A DNA stretch of 38,290 nucleotides from Atopobium sp. UBA2090 (GCA_002331575.1 DCZG01000055.1:1-38290); one strand, 5' to 3'; counted from the first letter of the stretch, positions 22,137-31,586 are shown. The notes: a model not told the origin generated them from the sequence alone. A program made the numbers and translations.

Positions 22137-23210
22137 CTATTTTTCCTGCATGCGCTGTCGAAGCTGTCCACAAGCAGCATCGATATCCTGACCGCGAGAG
22201 TTTCTGACTGTGCACTCAACGCCGACCTGCGTGAGTCTTGCGACGAACTGCTGGACCTTCTCCTCGGAAGAGGGGTGAAACTTTGAGCCGGGAACCTCGT
22301 TGAGTTGAATGAGATTGACATGAGCGAGCGTGCCACGGCAGAAGTCGCAGAGAGAACCAATCTCATCTTCGGAGTCGTTGACGCCGGCGATGAGAGCGTA
22401 CTCGTACGTCGGACGACGACCGGTCTTCTCGACATACTCGCCCATGGCATCATAAAGACGAAGGAGAGAGTAGCGCTTGACGCCGGGCATGAGCGCATCG
22501 CGTGTGCGCTGAACCGCAGAGTGAAGCGAGACCGCAAGGGTGAACTGCTCGGGTTCCTTGGCAAAGCGGAGAATGCCGGGGATGATGCCAGATGTCGAGA
22601 CGGTGAGGTGGCGCGCACCGATACCGCCTCCATCCTCCGAGTTAAGGAGGCGCAGGGCACCAACCGAGGCGTCGTAGTTCGCGAACGGCTCGCCTTGACC
22701 CATGAGAACGACACTCGTCACTCGGGTGTTGAAGTCGTCACGTACATGCATGACCTGCTCGTAGATCTCAGCAGAGGTAAGAGATCGCGTGAGGCCATTC
22801 TTCCCGGTCGAACAAAACACGCAACCCATTGCGCAACCAGCTTGCGTCGAGGCGCAGACAGCAAGGCGGTTCTTCGTGGGCATGCCGACACATTCGACGG
22901 CCGCGCCATCCGCAAAACGGAGCAGGTACTTACGACTGCCATCGCGGGAGAGCTGACGGGTTACCTCCGTCGTGCCACCGAGGCTGAAGCGATCGGCGAG
23001 CTGCTCACGGAGCGACTTGGGGATGTTCGTCATCTCATCGAAAGAAGAAACGTTCTTCGACCAGATCCACTCACCGATTTGCTTGGCGCGAAAACGCGGC
23101 TGACCGAGGGAGGTGACGAACTCCTCAAGCTCCGCAGCATCGAGCGAGCGCAGGTCGACGCGCGGGCCCGAGGAAGAGCTCGTTGGTTGATTGTTCTTGT
23201 CTGATTGCAT
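22137..23210 (-). CDS. rlmN: 23S rRNA (adenine2503-C2)-methyltransferase RlmN
   Basis: 357-residue radical-SAM enzyme that methylates A2503 of 23S rRNA and A37 of some tRNAs. The cluster motif is CAMGCVFC (preceded by CASTQAG), with SAM-contact segments VVLMGQGEP and LTVSTSGI. The catalytic C-terminal Cys lies in DIDAACGQL, with another in VECTVRNSRG. It stands alone, divergent from ddl, with about 100 bases between the two starts. Confidence 0.97.
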   Translation of the reverse strand: MQSDKNNQPTSSSSGPRVDLRSLDAAELEEFVTSLGQPRFRAKQIGEWIWSKNVSSFDEMTNIPKSLREQLADRFSLGGTTEVTRQLSRDGSRKYLLRFADGAAVECVGMPTKNRLAVCASTQAGCAMGCVFCSTGKNGLTRSLTSAEIYEQVMHVRDDFNTRVTSVVLMGQGEPFANYDASVGALRLLNSEDGGGIGARHLTVSTSGIIPGILRFAKEPEQFTLAVSLHSAVQRTRDALMPGVKRYSLLRLYDAMGEYVEKTGRRPTYEYALIAGVNDSEDEIGSLCDFCRGTLAHVNLIQLNEVPGSKFHPSSEEKVQQFVARLTQVGVECTVRNSRGQDIDAACGQLRQRMQEK

Positions 23211-23313
23211 CTAGGCACCCCGCTCTAATTGAGTCTCCTGGGTGGAGTATTCTCATGTTGGGAAATATACAGGTCGAGTCTACCGCAGGTAGTCGAGCCA
23301 ACGGAGGGTAGTC

Positions 23314-24285
23314 ATGACGCGAGATGAGGTTAAGCAGCTCAAAGTGGTCGTGCTGGGGGGCGGTTGGTCGGACGAGCGCGACATCTCCATGATGTCGGCC
23401 CATGCCTGTCACGACGCGCTCCTTGAGGCCGGCTTTACGACCGTCGACCTGCTCGATGTTGCCTCCGATGGCTTCGTTGGGGCGCTCGTGGCTGGCACCT
23501 ATGACGTGGCCTTCGTCGCCATGCACGGACGGTGGGGAGAGGACGGCTGTATCCAGGGCCTCCTCGAGGTTCTCCATATGCCCTATACGTTCTCTGGCGT
23601 GCTCGCGTCCGCGCTTGGGACCGAGAAGGACGTCGCCAAGACCGTCTACCGTGCGGCAGGCGTGCCGTGTCCCCGCGGAATCGACGTGCCGGCGGGCATG
23701 ACGCTCACGGACGAGCAGGTCGACAAGCTCATCGCCGACCTCGGGTTCCCCATGTTCGTGAAGCCGGCGGGCAATGGCTCGAGTTTCGGCGTGACCGAGG
23801 TCAACGAGAGGAAAGAACTTGCCGACGCGCTCACGACGGCGGGCTCAGAAGGTGGACGAGTCCTTATCGAGGAGTGCATCAAGGGTACGGAGATCACGGT
23901 GCCGGTCATCGGCAACGACGACGCCCACGCGCTTCCCATCGTCGAGATCGTGACGGGTGCCGAATTCTACGACCTCAAGGTGAAGTACGAACCGTCGTCG
24001 ATGCACCACGTGATTCCGGCCCGCCTTGAGCCGGGGGTCTACACCAAGGCTCAGGCGCTCGCCGTGCGTGCGCACCAGGCACTTGGATGTCGCGGTGCGT
24101 CGAGGACTGACTTCATCGTCACGGACAAGGGCGAGCCCATCGCACTCGAGACCAACACCATTCCCGGCATGACGCCGACCAGCCTCCTGCCCGACTCGGC
24201 TCGCCATGGCGGCATCGAGTTCCCCGGGCTCTGCACGCGCTTCATCGAGTATGCGCTCGAAGAGCACGCGGAATATCTCAGGTAG
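23314..24285 (+). CDS. ddl: D-alanine--D-alanine ligase
   Basis: 323 residues, ATP-grasp enzyme joining two D-Ala for peptidoglycan. Recognisable segments are GGGWSDERDIS (the conserved Glu), MHGRWGEDG, FVKPAGNGSSFGV, FYDLKVKYEPSS, RTDF and ALETNTIPGMTPTSLLP. The Lys-Tyr of VKY matches the Tyr typical of D-Ala-D-Ala rather than D-Ala-D-Lac ligases. GGAGGG lies 7 bases before the ATG. The gene ends 3 bases before the DinG-like helicase, so they are co-transcribed despite unrelated roles. Confidence 0.94.
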   Translation: MTRDEVKQLKVVVLGGGWSDERDISMMSAHACHDALLEAGFTTVDLLDVASDGFVGALVAGTYDVAFVAMHGRWGEDGCIQGLLEVLHMPYTFSGVLASALGTEKDVAKTVYRAAGVPCPRGIDVPAGMTLTDEQVDKLIADLGFPMFVKPAGNGSSFGVTEVNERKELADALTTAGSEGGRVLIEECIKGTEITVPVIGNDDAHALPIVEIVTGAEFYDLKVKYEPSSMHHVIPARLEPGVYTKAQALAVRAHQALGCRGASRTDFIVTDKGEPIALETNTIPGMTPTSLLPDSARHGGIEFPGLCTRFIEYALEEHAEYLR

Positions 24286-24288
24286 CAC

Positions 24289-27249
24289 ATGACCGACGGC
24301 GGCTCCGCAGAGGTGCGCGACGATCAGACCAAGCTCGAGGCGCTCCTGCTGCCAGGGACGCCCGAGAGCGTGCGAGCCAAATATCTGACGCTTGCAGAGC
24401 GGGCGAGAACCACCGACTTCGGCTTGCTCGAGGACGATGTCGTGGTCCTCGACACCGAGACCACGGGCCTCTCCTTCAAGGACTGCAGGCTCATCGAGAT
24501 ATCGGCTGCCAGGCTCTCGGGCCGGACCGTGACGGCGCGCTACCAGACCTTCGTGCACCCCGGGACGCCGATACCCGATCCCATCGTGCGTCTCACCGGC
24601 ATCTCGAATCTCGATGTCGCGAATGCCCCTGACCCAGAGGATGCCGTCGCGGGACTCGCAGGGTTCGTCGGCGGCATGCCCGTGCTCGCCCACAACGCAA
24701 CGTTCGACCGCACCTTCATCGAAGCGGTCCGAGGCGGGGGCGAGGTGTCCGACACCTGGATAGACACGCTCTCGCTCTCTCGCGTGGCCCTGCCTCGCCT
24801 CTCGTCCCACCGGCTCGCCGACATGGCCGAGGCGTTCGGCTGCGACTCGGTGACACACCGAGCGACCGATGACGTCGACGCCCTCTGCGGCATGTGGCGA
24901 GTCATCCTCTGTGGCCTCTCCGACCTCCCGCAAGGGCTTCTCGGCACGCTCTCCGACATGCACGAGGACGTGAACTGGTCGTTCAGGCCCGTGCTCTCGC
25001 ACCTGGCCGCAGCCGAGAGCTCGAGGGGGTTCTCGCTCAAGGCGACGAGGCACGACCTTCTCGCCGAGGCTCACTACGCGCCACGACAGGATGCGACCGA
25101 GCGTCAGACGCCCTTTGACGTGCCGACGCGAGCGGAGGTTCAGGAGGAGTTCCTCCCCGGCGGCGCCGTGGCGAGGATGTACGGGGAGTATGAGCGGCGA
25201 CCCGAGCAGGTAGCCATGGCCACCGAGGTGAGAGACGCGCTCGCCACGTCGACTCACCGTGCCATCGAGGCTGGTACCGGCGTGGGCAAGTCGATCGCGT
25301 ACTTGCTCCCCGAGGTTCTCTTCGCCAAGCGAAACAACCTGACCGTCGGCGTCGCGACGAAGACGAACGCCCTGACCGACCAGCTCGTCTCGCACGAGCT
25401 GCCCGCACTCGCCAGCGTCCTGCCCGGTGGCCTCACGTTCTACAGCCTCAAGGGCTATGACCACTACCCCTGCCTCCACCGCCTCGACCGGTCCGTCGTC
25501 GACGACCTTCCCGTCGGACTCTCGCCCACGGATGGCAGGTCGACCAACGCGGTGTCGGCTGACATGCTCACCGCCATAGCCGTGACCTATGCCTTCGCGT
25601 GCCAGTCGCCCGACGGCGATCTCGACGCCCTGGGCATCCGCTGGCGCTACGTGCCGCGTCAGATGCTCACCACCACGCCCGGAGAGTGCCTCCGCGGCCG
25701 CTGCCCGTACTTTCCCAACGAATGCCTGCTCCATGGCGCGCGGCGACGGGCGGCGAGCGGTGACGTGGTCGTCACCAACCACTCCCTGCTGCTCCGCAAC
25801 GTGACCTCTGACGGAAGGATCCTCCCGCCCGTGAGGCACTGGGTCGTGGACGAGGCACACGCCTTCGAGTCCGAGGCGCGCCGTCAGTGGGCCGTCGAGG
25901 TCTCGGGCGAGACGTCCCGTACGGGATTCGAGATGCTCGGCGGCGTGAAGACCGGCATCATCCACGGAACGATGGTCAACGCCGCGGCGCTCGAGGGCTC
26001 GGAACTCATCCTGCGCCTGCTCACGAAGGCCGCGGCGTCCGTGGCGCGTGCCCAGGTGAGCGTCGGGGACTTCTTCTATGCGGTGCACGACCTCATGAAC
26101 GTCGCTAAGGGCGATGGCGCGTACGACGGCGTGACCATCTGGATCGACGAGGGCGTCCGCCAGACGCCCGAGTGGGGCGCCGTCTCTGATGCGGGCCAGA
26201 TCTGCGAGGACCGCCTCGACGAGGCGGTCAAGCTTCTCGGCGAGGCGGTCGAGCAGCTCAACGAGGTCGCGCCGCAGCTGGGCGCGGACCTCCAGGAGTC
26301 GGGCCGCTTCCTGCGCGACCTTCTCGCCGGCATCAGGCTCATCCGCTCGGGGGAGGACACCTCCTACGTCTACTCCGCGCAGCTCTCCCGCTCCAAGCGC
26401 CGCATCGGCCATGAGAAGCTCTGTGCCGAGAAGGTCGACGTAGGTGCTGACCTCGCGGGGCGCTGGCTGCCCGAGATGCAGAGCGTCGTCTTCACCTCGG
26501 CCACGATCGCCGTGGGCGACGACTTCTCGCACTTTGACCATGCCGTGGGGCTCGACCTCCTGCCGAGCGGCTCGCACTCCGACGTCCGTCTCGACTCGAG
26601 CTTCGACTTCGACTCGAGCATGTCGGTCATCGTGGCCCGAGACCTACCCTCGCCCTACGACCGCGACTACCCGCAAGCCCTCGAGGACCTCCTCTTTAAC
26701 GTCCACGCGGCGATGGGCGGGTCCGTCCTCACGCTCTTCACCAACCGACGAGACATGGAACGTGCCTATGAGGGTCTCGCGCCGCGACTGGGCGAGATCG
26801 GCCTCGAGGTCGTGTGCCAGGAGCGGGGGTCCTCGGCGCGTCGCCTCCGCGAGCGTTTCATGGCGGAGAAGAGCCTCTCGCTGCTCGCGCTCAAGTCGTT
26901 CTGGGAAGGCTTCGACGCGACGGGGGACACCCTGCGCTGTGTCGTGATTCCCAAGCTGCCCTTCGCGAGCCCCAACGATCCGCTCGTGCGCGAGCGTGAC
27001 CTGCGGGAGGAGCGTGCGTGGTGGCGCTACTCGCTGCCCGAGGCAGTGCTCGAGGTCAAGCAGGCGGCCGGCCGGCTCATCCGCACCGCGAGCGACACGG
27101 GCGTGCTCGTGCTCGCCGACCCTCGACTCGTGCAGAAGAGCTACGGGAAGGCGTTCATCAAGTCGCTGCCATCGCATACCTGCTCGACCCTCGACTCGGA
27201 GAACGTCGGCCGCTACATAGAGATGTGGCGGACGTCCCACGGCGGCTAG
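24289..27249 (+). CDS. dinG: DinG-family helicase with N-terminal DEDDh exonuclease
   Basis: 986 residues. The N-terminal exonuclease (about 48-205) carries the DEDDh set: Asp55/Glu57 in DTETTG, Asp140 in HNATFD, and the His190/Asp195 region. The XPD-type superfamily 2 helicase follows: Walker A AGTGVGKS (328-335), DEAH (521-524) and motif VI QAAGRLIRT near 930. Four Cys (395, 467, 472, 479) have the arrangement of an iron-sulfur cluster, as in E. coli DinG and unlike B. subtilis DinG. This combination suggests processing of R-loops or 3' tails at stalled forks. Its stop shares CTAG with the stop of the convergent WYL gene. Confidence 0.92.
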   Translation: MTDGGSAEVRDDQTKLEALLLPGTPESVRAKYLTLAERARTTDFGLLEDDVVVLDTETTGLSFKDCRLIEISAARLSGRTVTARYQTFVHPGTPIPDPIVRLTGISNLDVANAPDPEDAVAGLAGFVGGMPVLAHNATFDRTFIEAVRGGGEVSDTWIDTLSLSRVALPRLSSHRLADMAEAFGCDSVTHRATDDVDALCGMWRVILCGLSDLPQGLLGTLSDMHEDVNWSFRPVLSHLAAAESSRGFSLKATRHDLLAEAHYAPRQDATERQTPFDVPTRAEVQEEFLPGGAVARMYGEYERRPEQVAMATEVRDALATSTHRAIEAGTGVGKSIAYLLPEVLFAKRNNLTVGVATKTNALTDQLVSHELPALASVLPGGLTFYSLKGYDHYPCLHRLDRSVVDDLPVGLSPTDGRSTNAVSADMLTAIAVTYAFACQSPDGDLDALGIRWRYVPRQMLTTTPGECLRGRCPYFPNECLLHGARRRAASGDVVVTNHSLLLRNVTSDGRILPPVRHWVVDEAHAFESEARRQWAVEVSGETSRTGFEMLGGVKTGIIHGTMVNAAALEGSELILRLLTKAAASVARAQVSVGDFFYAVHDLMNVAKGDGAYDGVTIWIDEGVRQTPEWGAVSDAGQICEDRLDEAVKLLGEAVEQLNEVAPQLGADLQESGRFLRDLLAGIRLIRSGEDTSYVYSAQLSRSKRRIGHEKLCAEKVDVGADLAGRWLPEMQSVVFTSATIAVGDDFSHFDHAVGLDLLPSGSHSDVRLDSSFDFDSSMSVIVARDLPSPYDRDYPQALEDLLFNVHAAMGGSVLTLFTNRRDMERAYEGLAPRLGEIGLEVVCQERGSSARRLRERFMAEKSLSLLALKSFWEGFDATGDTLRCVVIPKLPFASPNDPLVRERDLREERAWWRYSLPEAVLEVKQAAGRLIRTASDTGVLVLADPRLVQKSYGKAFIKSLPSHTCSTLDSENVGRYIEMWRTSHGG

Positions 27250-28172
27250 CCTGCCGAGAGCATCGCCTTTGCATACTTGACGGCGAATGCGTTGACCTCG
27301 GGATCGTTCGTCGTCGCGGTTCCCGCACAGGCGGCGATCATGCGGGGGAGCCACATGCCGCCGAAATACGGGACGCGTGCCGTGACCGCGCCGTCCTGAC
27401 GAGAGATCACCTCGAGCCGCTTCCAGTTGAGAAGGTCGAGGTAGTGCGCGTCGTGGAGCGTGACCGTCACCGTGCGCGCGGGTCCGTCATCGGCATCGGT
27501 GACTTCACCGGCCGGCGCGACGACGAGCACGTTGGACATGCGGTCCACGCGGAAGGTGCGTCTCGCCCCGCGATCTCGATCGAATCCGTCAAGGTACCAG
27601 GCGTCATCCTCGCGTCGCGTGGCAAGCGGGGCGACGCGACGCTCCTCCTCCTCTGACTCGCCGACCCGGCGATAGGAGAAGGACAGGTCGCGTTGCTCGC
27701 ATCGCGCCTGAGCGCAGGCCTTGAGCACGGTCGAGTCCACCCACGAGGAAGACCTGGCGAGCATTCGCCGGAGCGTGGCCTCGTCGAGACCCGCCGACGA
27801 GAGCGAGCTCGAGATGTCGCTCCTGATGGGGTCGTCGACGGGCACCCCGAGTCGGTCGAGGGCGGCCGAGATGGCGAGCATCTCTCCGCTCGTGAGCCGG
27901 AGCTTCTTGCCATGCAGGCCGTCCGCGAAGGCGAGCGAGACTTCGGTGCCGTCGTCACTTTCCATGAGGGAGAGATAGTCTCCGTCTGAGGTGCTCGCCG
28001 TGAGGATGAGGGCGAGCAGCTTTCGAGCATCCTCGTCGGTGGTGCCGAGTCGTCTCGCGATGGTCTCCGCGTCGAGCGTTGCGCCCTCTTCGCTGAGAGC
28101 GGCCGTGAGCGAGATGAGCTCACGAGCCTCCTCGATGCCCCCGATCCTACCTGCGCCTCGTCTAGCGCACAT
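27246..28172 (-). CDS. WYL-domain transcription regulator, PafC-like
   Basis: About 308 residues. N-terminal winged-helix-like region (LISLTAALSEEGATLDAETI) and a WYL domain containing DDAWYLDGFDRDRGARRTF and RVDRM, then a WCX-like C-terminal domain. The ATG at 28172 overlaps the upstream WYL gene by 11 bases, so the pair is translationally coupled. Tandem, coupled WYL regulators in Actinobacteria are PafB and PafC, which activate the LexA-independent DNA damage response. The pairing with a DinG-like repair helicase next door fits that idea, but no proteasome or Pup gene is in view. The much longer open frame is read-through into antisense. Confidence 0.85.
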   Translation of the reverse strand: MCARRGAGRIGGIEEARELISLTAALSEEGATLDAETIARRLGTTDEDARKLLALILTASTSDGDYLSLMESDDGTEVSLAFADGLHGKKLRLTSGEMLAISAALDRLGVPVDDPIRSDISSSLSSAGLDEATLRRMLARSSSWVDSTVLKACAQARCEQRDLSFSYRRVGESEEEERRVAPLATRREDDAWYLDGFDRDRGARRTFRVDRMSNVLVVAPAGEVTDADDGPARTVTVTLHDAHYLDLLNWKRLEVISRQDGAVTARVPYFGGMWLPRMIAACAGTATTNDPEVNAFAVKYAKAMLSAG

Positions 28173-29220
28173 CGGCGATCGCCCCCTCGAGTCGTGCCGA
28201 CCATTCGTCGACGAGCTCCTTGGGGGCGACGGGACGCAGTCCGTTAGCGATCGCCCAGGAGGCGGTGTCGCCCACGTTGCTCGCGTCCACGGTCCATGTG
28301 ATGTTGTTCTCGCCCACGGAGAAGCGTCCCTGGCCCATGGAGAGCCTCTCGATTTCGGACGTCTCGGCGGCAGGCACCTCGAACGTGGCCTCGCATGCAA
28401 CGGGACCGAGCTGGAAGGGGAGCTGGCGGTAGTCATCGATTGAGAAGTCGGACGGAACGGAGAACGATGCGCTGGAGACCTCTCGAACACCGCTTACGCG
28501 CGCGACGTTGTATACGCGCGTGGAACCATCGATCACCGCCCCCTCCTCGATGCGTGGGGCGACGAGGTAGAGGCTGCCGCGAATGCCGTAGAAGCCGTAG
28601 GGTGCGACCGTCCGTTCTGAACTTCTGCCAGCAGCATCGGTATAGGTCATGCGAGCTGCGTGGCACGACCGTGCGCACGAGCGCAGCGTCGAGACGATCT
28701 TGTCATCACGAAGCACGCCCTGGCCCGCCGGATAGGAGACGTCTCCGAAAGCAGTATCGATCTTCGCGAGCGCAAAGCGGAGCTCGTCTCGGAGGGGAAA
28801 CTCGGGGTCGCCGAGGAGCGGCTGGCAGGCGAGGTCGATGACGAGCGCGTCCTCGACGCCGAGGCCGGCGTCCTCGGCAAACGACGTCGTGTCGTCGGCG
28901 GTCCAATAGGCCTCGCCGCCAGCGCGCCGCTCGCTCTCGAGCGTGATGCCGATGTCCTCGAGGCTCTTGCGGTCCCGCAGGAATGCCTTGCGGAAGCTGT
29001 TGGGCGTGAGCTCGGGATAGATGTCCTTGGCTATGCGGGTCGAACTCACCGCCTGTCTGGCGTTCATGAACTCAAGGGCAAGGGAGAGGATTCGCCTCGC
29101 CTGCTCATCGTCGTCGTTGAATGCCACGAGCTCGTTCTCTTCGGGGTCCGTGTCTCGGCTCCTTTCGTCCTCCGCGCACGTCAGAGGCTGCCCGCGTGTG
29201 GTAAGAGAACGATAGACCAT
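28162..29220 (-). CDS. WYL-domain transcription regulator, PafB-like
   Basis: About 352 residues. An acidic N-terminus of about 35 residues leads to a helix-turn-helix region (RILSLALEFMNARQAVSSTR, IAKDIYPELTPNSFRKAF). The WYL domain contains RTVAPYGFYGIRGSLYLVAPR, where the signature Trp is Ser and WYL reads LYL. A C-terminal WCX-like domain follows. The ATG at 29220 is chosen because AGG lies 5 bases upstream; ATGs at 29238 and 29256 lack support. Together with the next gene it probably forms a heterodimer. A 9-bp inverted repeat in its upstream region (29287-29314) is a candidate operator. Confidence 0.83.
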   Translation of the reverse strand: MVYRSLTTRGQPLTCAEDERSRDTDPEENELVAFNDDDEQARRILSLALEFMNARQAVSSTRIAKDIYPELTPNSFRKAFLRDRKSLEDIGITLESERRAGGEAYWTADDTTSFAEDAGLGVEDALVIDLACQPLLGDPEFPLRDELRFALAKIDTAFGDVSYPAGQGVLRDDKIVSTLRSCARSCHAARMTYTDAAGRSSERTVAPYGFYGIRGSLYLVAPRIEEGAVIDGSTRVYNVARVSGVREVSSASFSVPSDFSIDDYRQLPFQLGPVACEATFEVPAAETSEIERLSMGQGRFSVGENNITWTVDASNVGDTASWAIANGLRPVAPKELVDEWSARLEGAIADVR

Positions 29221-29286
29221 GTTGCCTAAAAACGCTCCCATTGATGTCGCATGCATGCGCGAACGGGGTAAAGTGGTGCCCTTCGC

Positions 29287-29314
29287 CTTGATATATCTGC
29301 GCTTTTATATCAAG
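29287..29314. promoter_or_regulatory. candidate operator between the WYL pair and the M28-like gene
   Basis: CTTGATATA (29287-29295) and TATATCAAG (29306-29314) are perfect inverse copies with 10 bases between them, so their centres are 19 bases apart. It lies between divergent genes. A TATACT at 29331-29336 may be the -10 of the rightward gene. Confidence 0.5.
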
Positions 29315-29388
29315 CTTCGGATTCAAGACGTATACTCATCACCATGTATGTGCAAGTCGCTTTGACACCCAGCAAAGGACGTATCAGC

Positions 29389-31506
29389 ATGGCCATGACA
29401 CACGACTATCTGGAATACCTGGACGAGCAGATAGGCATCTCTCCTGCCAGCAGTCAGGAAGAGCTCCAGGCAGCCCAGACCATCTCGGACCTCATGAAGC
29501 AGCACGACGTCGAAACGGAGATCGAGGAGTTCGACGCGCGGACGTTTTCCAAGGTCGGTCCCGCGGTCATCCTCACCCTTCTGTTCCTCGGCGCCTTCCT
29601 CCTGGCGATCGGCTCTGGTGCCGTCACGGTGGTCGGTCTCCTGCTCGTTGTGGCGACCATGGCCGTCCTCGTCCTGCGCTATCTGGGCACCGACGTCCTG
29701 AGTGGTATTGGTGGCACGTCCCGGTCCCAGAACGTCGTCGCGCACCACGCTGCCGAGGGCGAGCTCGCCGCCAAGGGCAACCGCCCCATCGTCGTCGTCG
29801 CGCATTACGACTCGCCTCACGAGAGCTTCCTCAACAGCTCTGCCATTTCCAAGTACGTTCCCGTGCTGAAGAAGTACAGCCCCTACCTTGCGCTCTGCAT
29901 CGCGCTCTGCGCCTTCATCAGGATCCTCGTCTTCATTCCCGCCCCTGTCCGCCGTGTCATCAGCTGGATCGGCTTCATTGCCGCCATCCCGCTTCTCCTC
30001 ATCGCCGTCGGCGTCTTCGCCGAGCGATTCTCTCCCTGCACCCTCGGCGCCAACAACAACAAGTCCGGCGTCGCGGCGATGCTCGGCGTCCTCGAGAACG
30101 TCTGCCCGACGGGGAAGGCGCCCGTCACCCACAGACCCCACGTGACCCCTGCGCTTGCTGCGGCGCCGGTGCCGCCGGCGCCCGAGCCCGTCCTCGGCGT
30201 GCGCCATGGCAAGGACGTCGTCGAATCGCTCGGGATTCTCCCCGAGACCTGCGAGATCGACTACATCGACAGAACGCCCGCTGACTCCCCCGAGGAGATC
30301 CAGGAGGAGCCCGAGGGTAGCCAGACGGCACCGCTCAACGTGCCGAACGAGCCGGAGACGACGGCTGACCTCGAAGAGGCGCGTTCGCATGCGGCAAGCG
30401 CCACGGCAAGCGCCACGGCAAGCGTGCCCGTTGTCGAAGACGAAGAGCCCGCCGATTCGGATGGCCCCGAAGCCGCCTTTGACCCTGGCGCAACCCAGCC
30501 TGTTCCCGTGGTGGCAGATGACTCGAGGTCCGCGACTCCCGACGATTCCGACTGGGGCAAGACGACCTATGCCCCCAGCATCTCCGATGTCGCGCGTCGC
30601 GCGTCGCTCTTTGACCTTCCCGACCCCTCCGAGGCGTCGTCCGACCCGTTCGCGGAAGACCCCAACGTCACGCGCGTTGCCCCGTCTCAGGGCCGGCGAG
30701 TGAACATGGCGCAGAAGCTCGCGCAGAACAACGAGAACAACGCCCACAGAATCCGGACGTCCAACAGCGTTCCGACCATCGACTCCGACCCGCTCGCCCC
30801 TCCTGCGGTCGAGCCGCTTGACACGCTCTCTGGGTCGCGCGAGGTCGAGCCGGCTGAGAAGAAGCATCGCTTCCGCATCTTTGGTAACAAGCACGGCAAC
30901 GATGACAACGATGACTGGGATGACGACTCGAACGGTTGGAAGGGTGGAGCCACCACGAGGAGCGGCCTTCGAATGGTGGATGGCGACGAGGACGAACCCC
31001 TTGCCGAAGCTTCAAACGAGGACGAGCTCCGCGATGCAGTGCTCTCGATGTCGGATGACGAGCTCATCTCGCACGACATCTGGTTTGTTGCTCTTGGTGC
31101 CTCCTCCATCGACCATGCTGGCATGAAGGCGTTCCTCGGCAAGCATCGTTCGTCCATCCGCGGGGCATTCCTCATCAACCTCGACTGCGTTGGCGCGGGC
31201 AGTCTGACGGCGCTCAACCGCGAGGGTCTGCTCAACGTGCGCCGTGCCGACCGCAGGCTTCTTCGCCTCCTCTCTGGTACGGCATCTGACCTGCATATCC
31301 CGCTGATGCAGAAGGAGCTCGACTGGGGGACCACCGACGCCACGCCAGCAATGAGGCAGTCGGTTCGCGCGATTACCATCGTGGGCATGGGCGAGAACGG
31401 CATGCCCGCCCTCTCGAAGACCGCAGACGACTCGATTGAGAACGTGGATGCCGATCAGGCAGCGTCGGTGGCAGCCCTCGTCACCGAGATGATCAGGCGC
31501 TCCTAG
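29389..31506 (+). CDS. membrane M28-peptidase homologue with replaced metal ligands and a long disordered insert
   Basis: 705 residues from the ATG at 29389, with AAGGA 9 bases upstream. N-terminal helix, two close TM segments (about 58-97), the first half of an M28 fold (VVVAHYDSP with His139 and Asp141), and two more hydrophobic segments (about 166-185 and 193-210). Then comes GANNNKSGVAAM, where active M28 enzymes have GANDN: the bridging Asp is Asn223. About 300 residues of acidic, Pro/Ser/Ala-rich sequence interrupt the fold. It resumes with GASS at 570-573 (usually a Glu-Glu pair), FLINLD with Asp599 kept, and TDATP, where Ala651 replaces the ligand His. It is probably a non-catalytic scaffold. 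Family call firm; inactivity inferred. Confidence 0.8.
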   Translation: MAMTHDYLEYLDEQIGISPASSQEELQAAQTISDLMKQHDVETEIEEFDARTFSKVGPAVILTLLFLGAFLLAIGSGAVTVVGLLLVVATMAVLVLRYLGTDVLSGIGGTSRSQNVVAHHAAEGELAAKGNRPIVVVAHYDSPHESFLNSSAISKYVPVLKKYSPYLALCIALCAFIRILVFIPAPVRRVISWIGFIAAIPLLLIAVGVFAERFSPCTLGANNNKSGVAAMLGVLENVCPTGKAPVTHRPHVTPALAAAPVPPAPEPVLGVRHGKDVVESLGILPETCEIDYIDRTPADSPEEIQEEPEGSQTAPLNVPNEPETTADLEEARSHAASATASATASVPVVEDEEPADSDGPEAAFDPGATQPVPVVADDSRSATPDDSDWGKTTYAPSISDVARRASLFDLPDPSEASSDPFAEDPNVTRVAPSQGRRVNMAQKLAQNNENNAHRIRTSNSVPTIDSDPLAPPAVEPLDTLSGSREVEPAEKKHRFRIFGNKHGNDDNDDWDDDSNGWKGGATTRSGLRMVDGDEDEPLAEASNEDELRDAVLSMSDDELISHDIWFVALGASSIDHAGMKAFLGKHRSSIRGAFLINLDCVGAGSLTALNREGLLNVRRADRRLLRLLSGTASDLHIPLMQKELDWGTTDATPAMRQSVRAITIVGMGENGMPALSKTADDSIENVDADQAASVAALVTEMIRRS
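30393..30424 (+). repeat. 12-bp tandem repeat in the disordered insert
   Basis: GGCAAGCGCCAC is repeated twice (30393-30404, 30405-30416), followed by 8 bases of a third copy. It encodes ASATASATAS, and changes in copy number would keep the frame. Confidence 0.75.
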
Positions 31507-31530
31507 CAGAACCGGATGAATACGGTAGAA

Positions 31531-31572
31531 GGGACGTCGCAGGTTCGGGCCTGCGGCGTCCCGTCCTTTTTT
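31531..31572 (+). terminator. terminator after the M28-like gene
   Basis: GGGACGTCGCAGG (31531-31543) pairs with CCTGCGGCGTCCC (31550-31562), including one T-G pair, followed by GTCC and TTTTTT (31567-31572). It also separates the convergent glutaredoxin gene. Confidence 0.9.
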
Positions 31573-31586
31573 CATGGGTTCTGGTA

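Noticed and set aside
23845..26577. 910-codon frame antisense to ddl and dinG
   Set aside because: Very long, but composition is of the reversed high-GC type; both sense genes are firmly identified.
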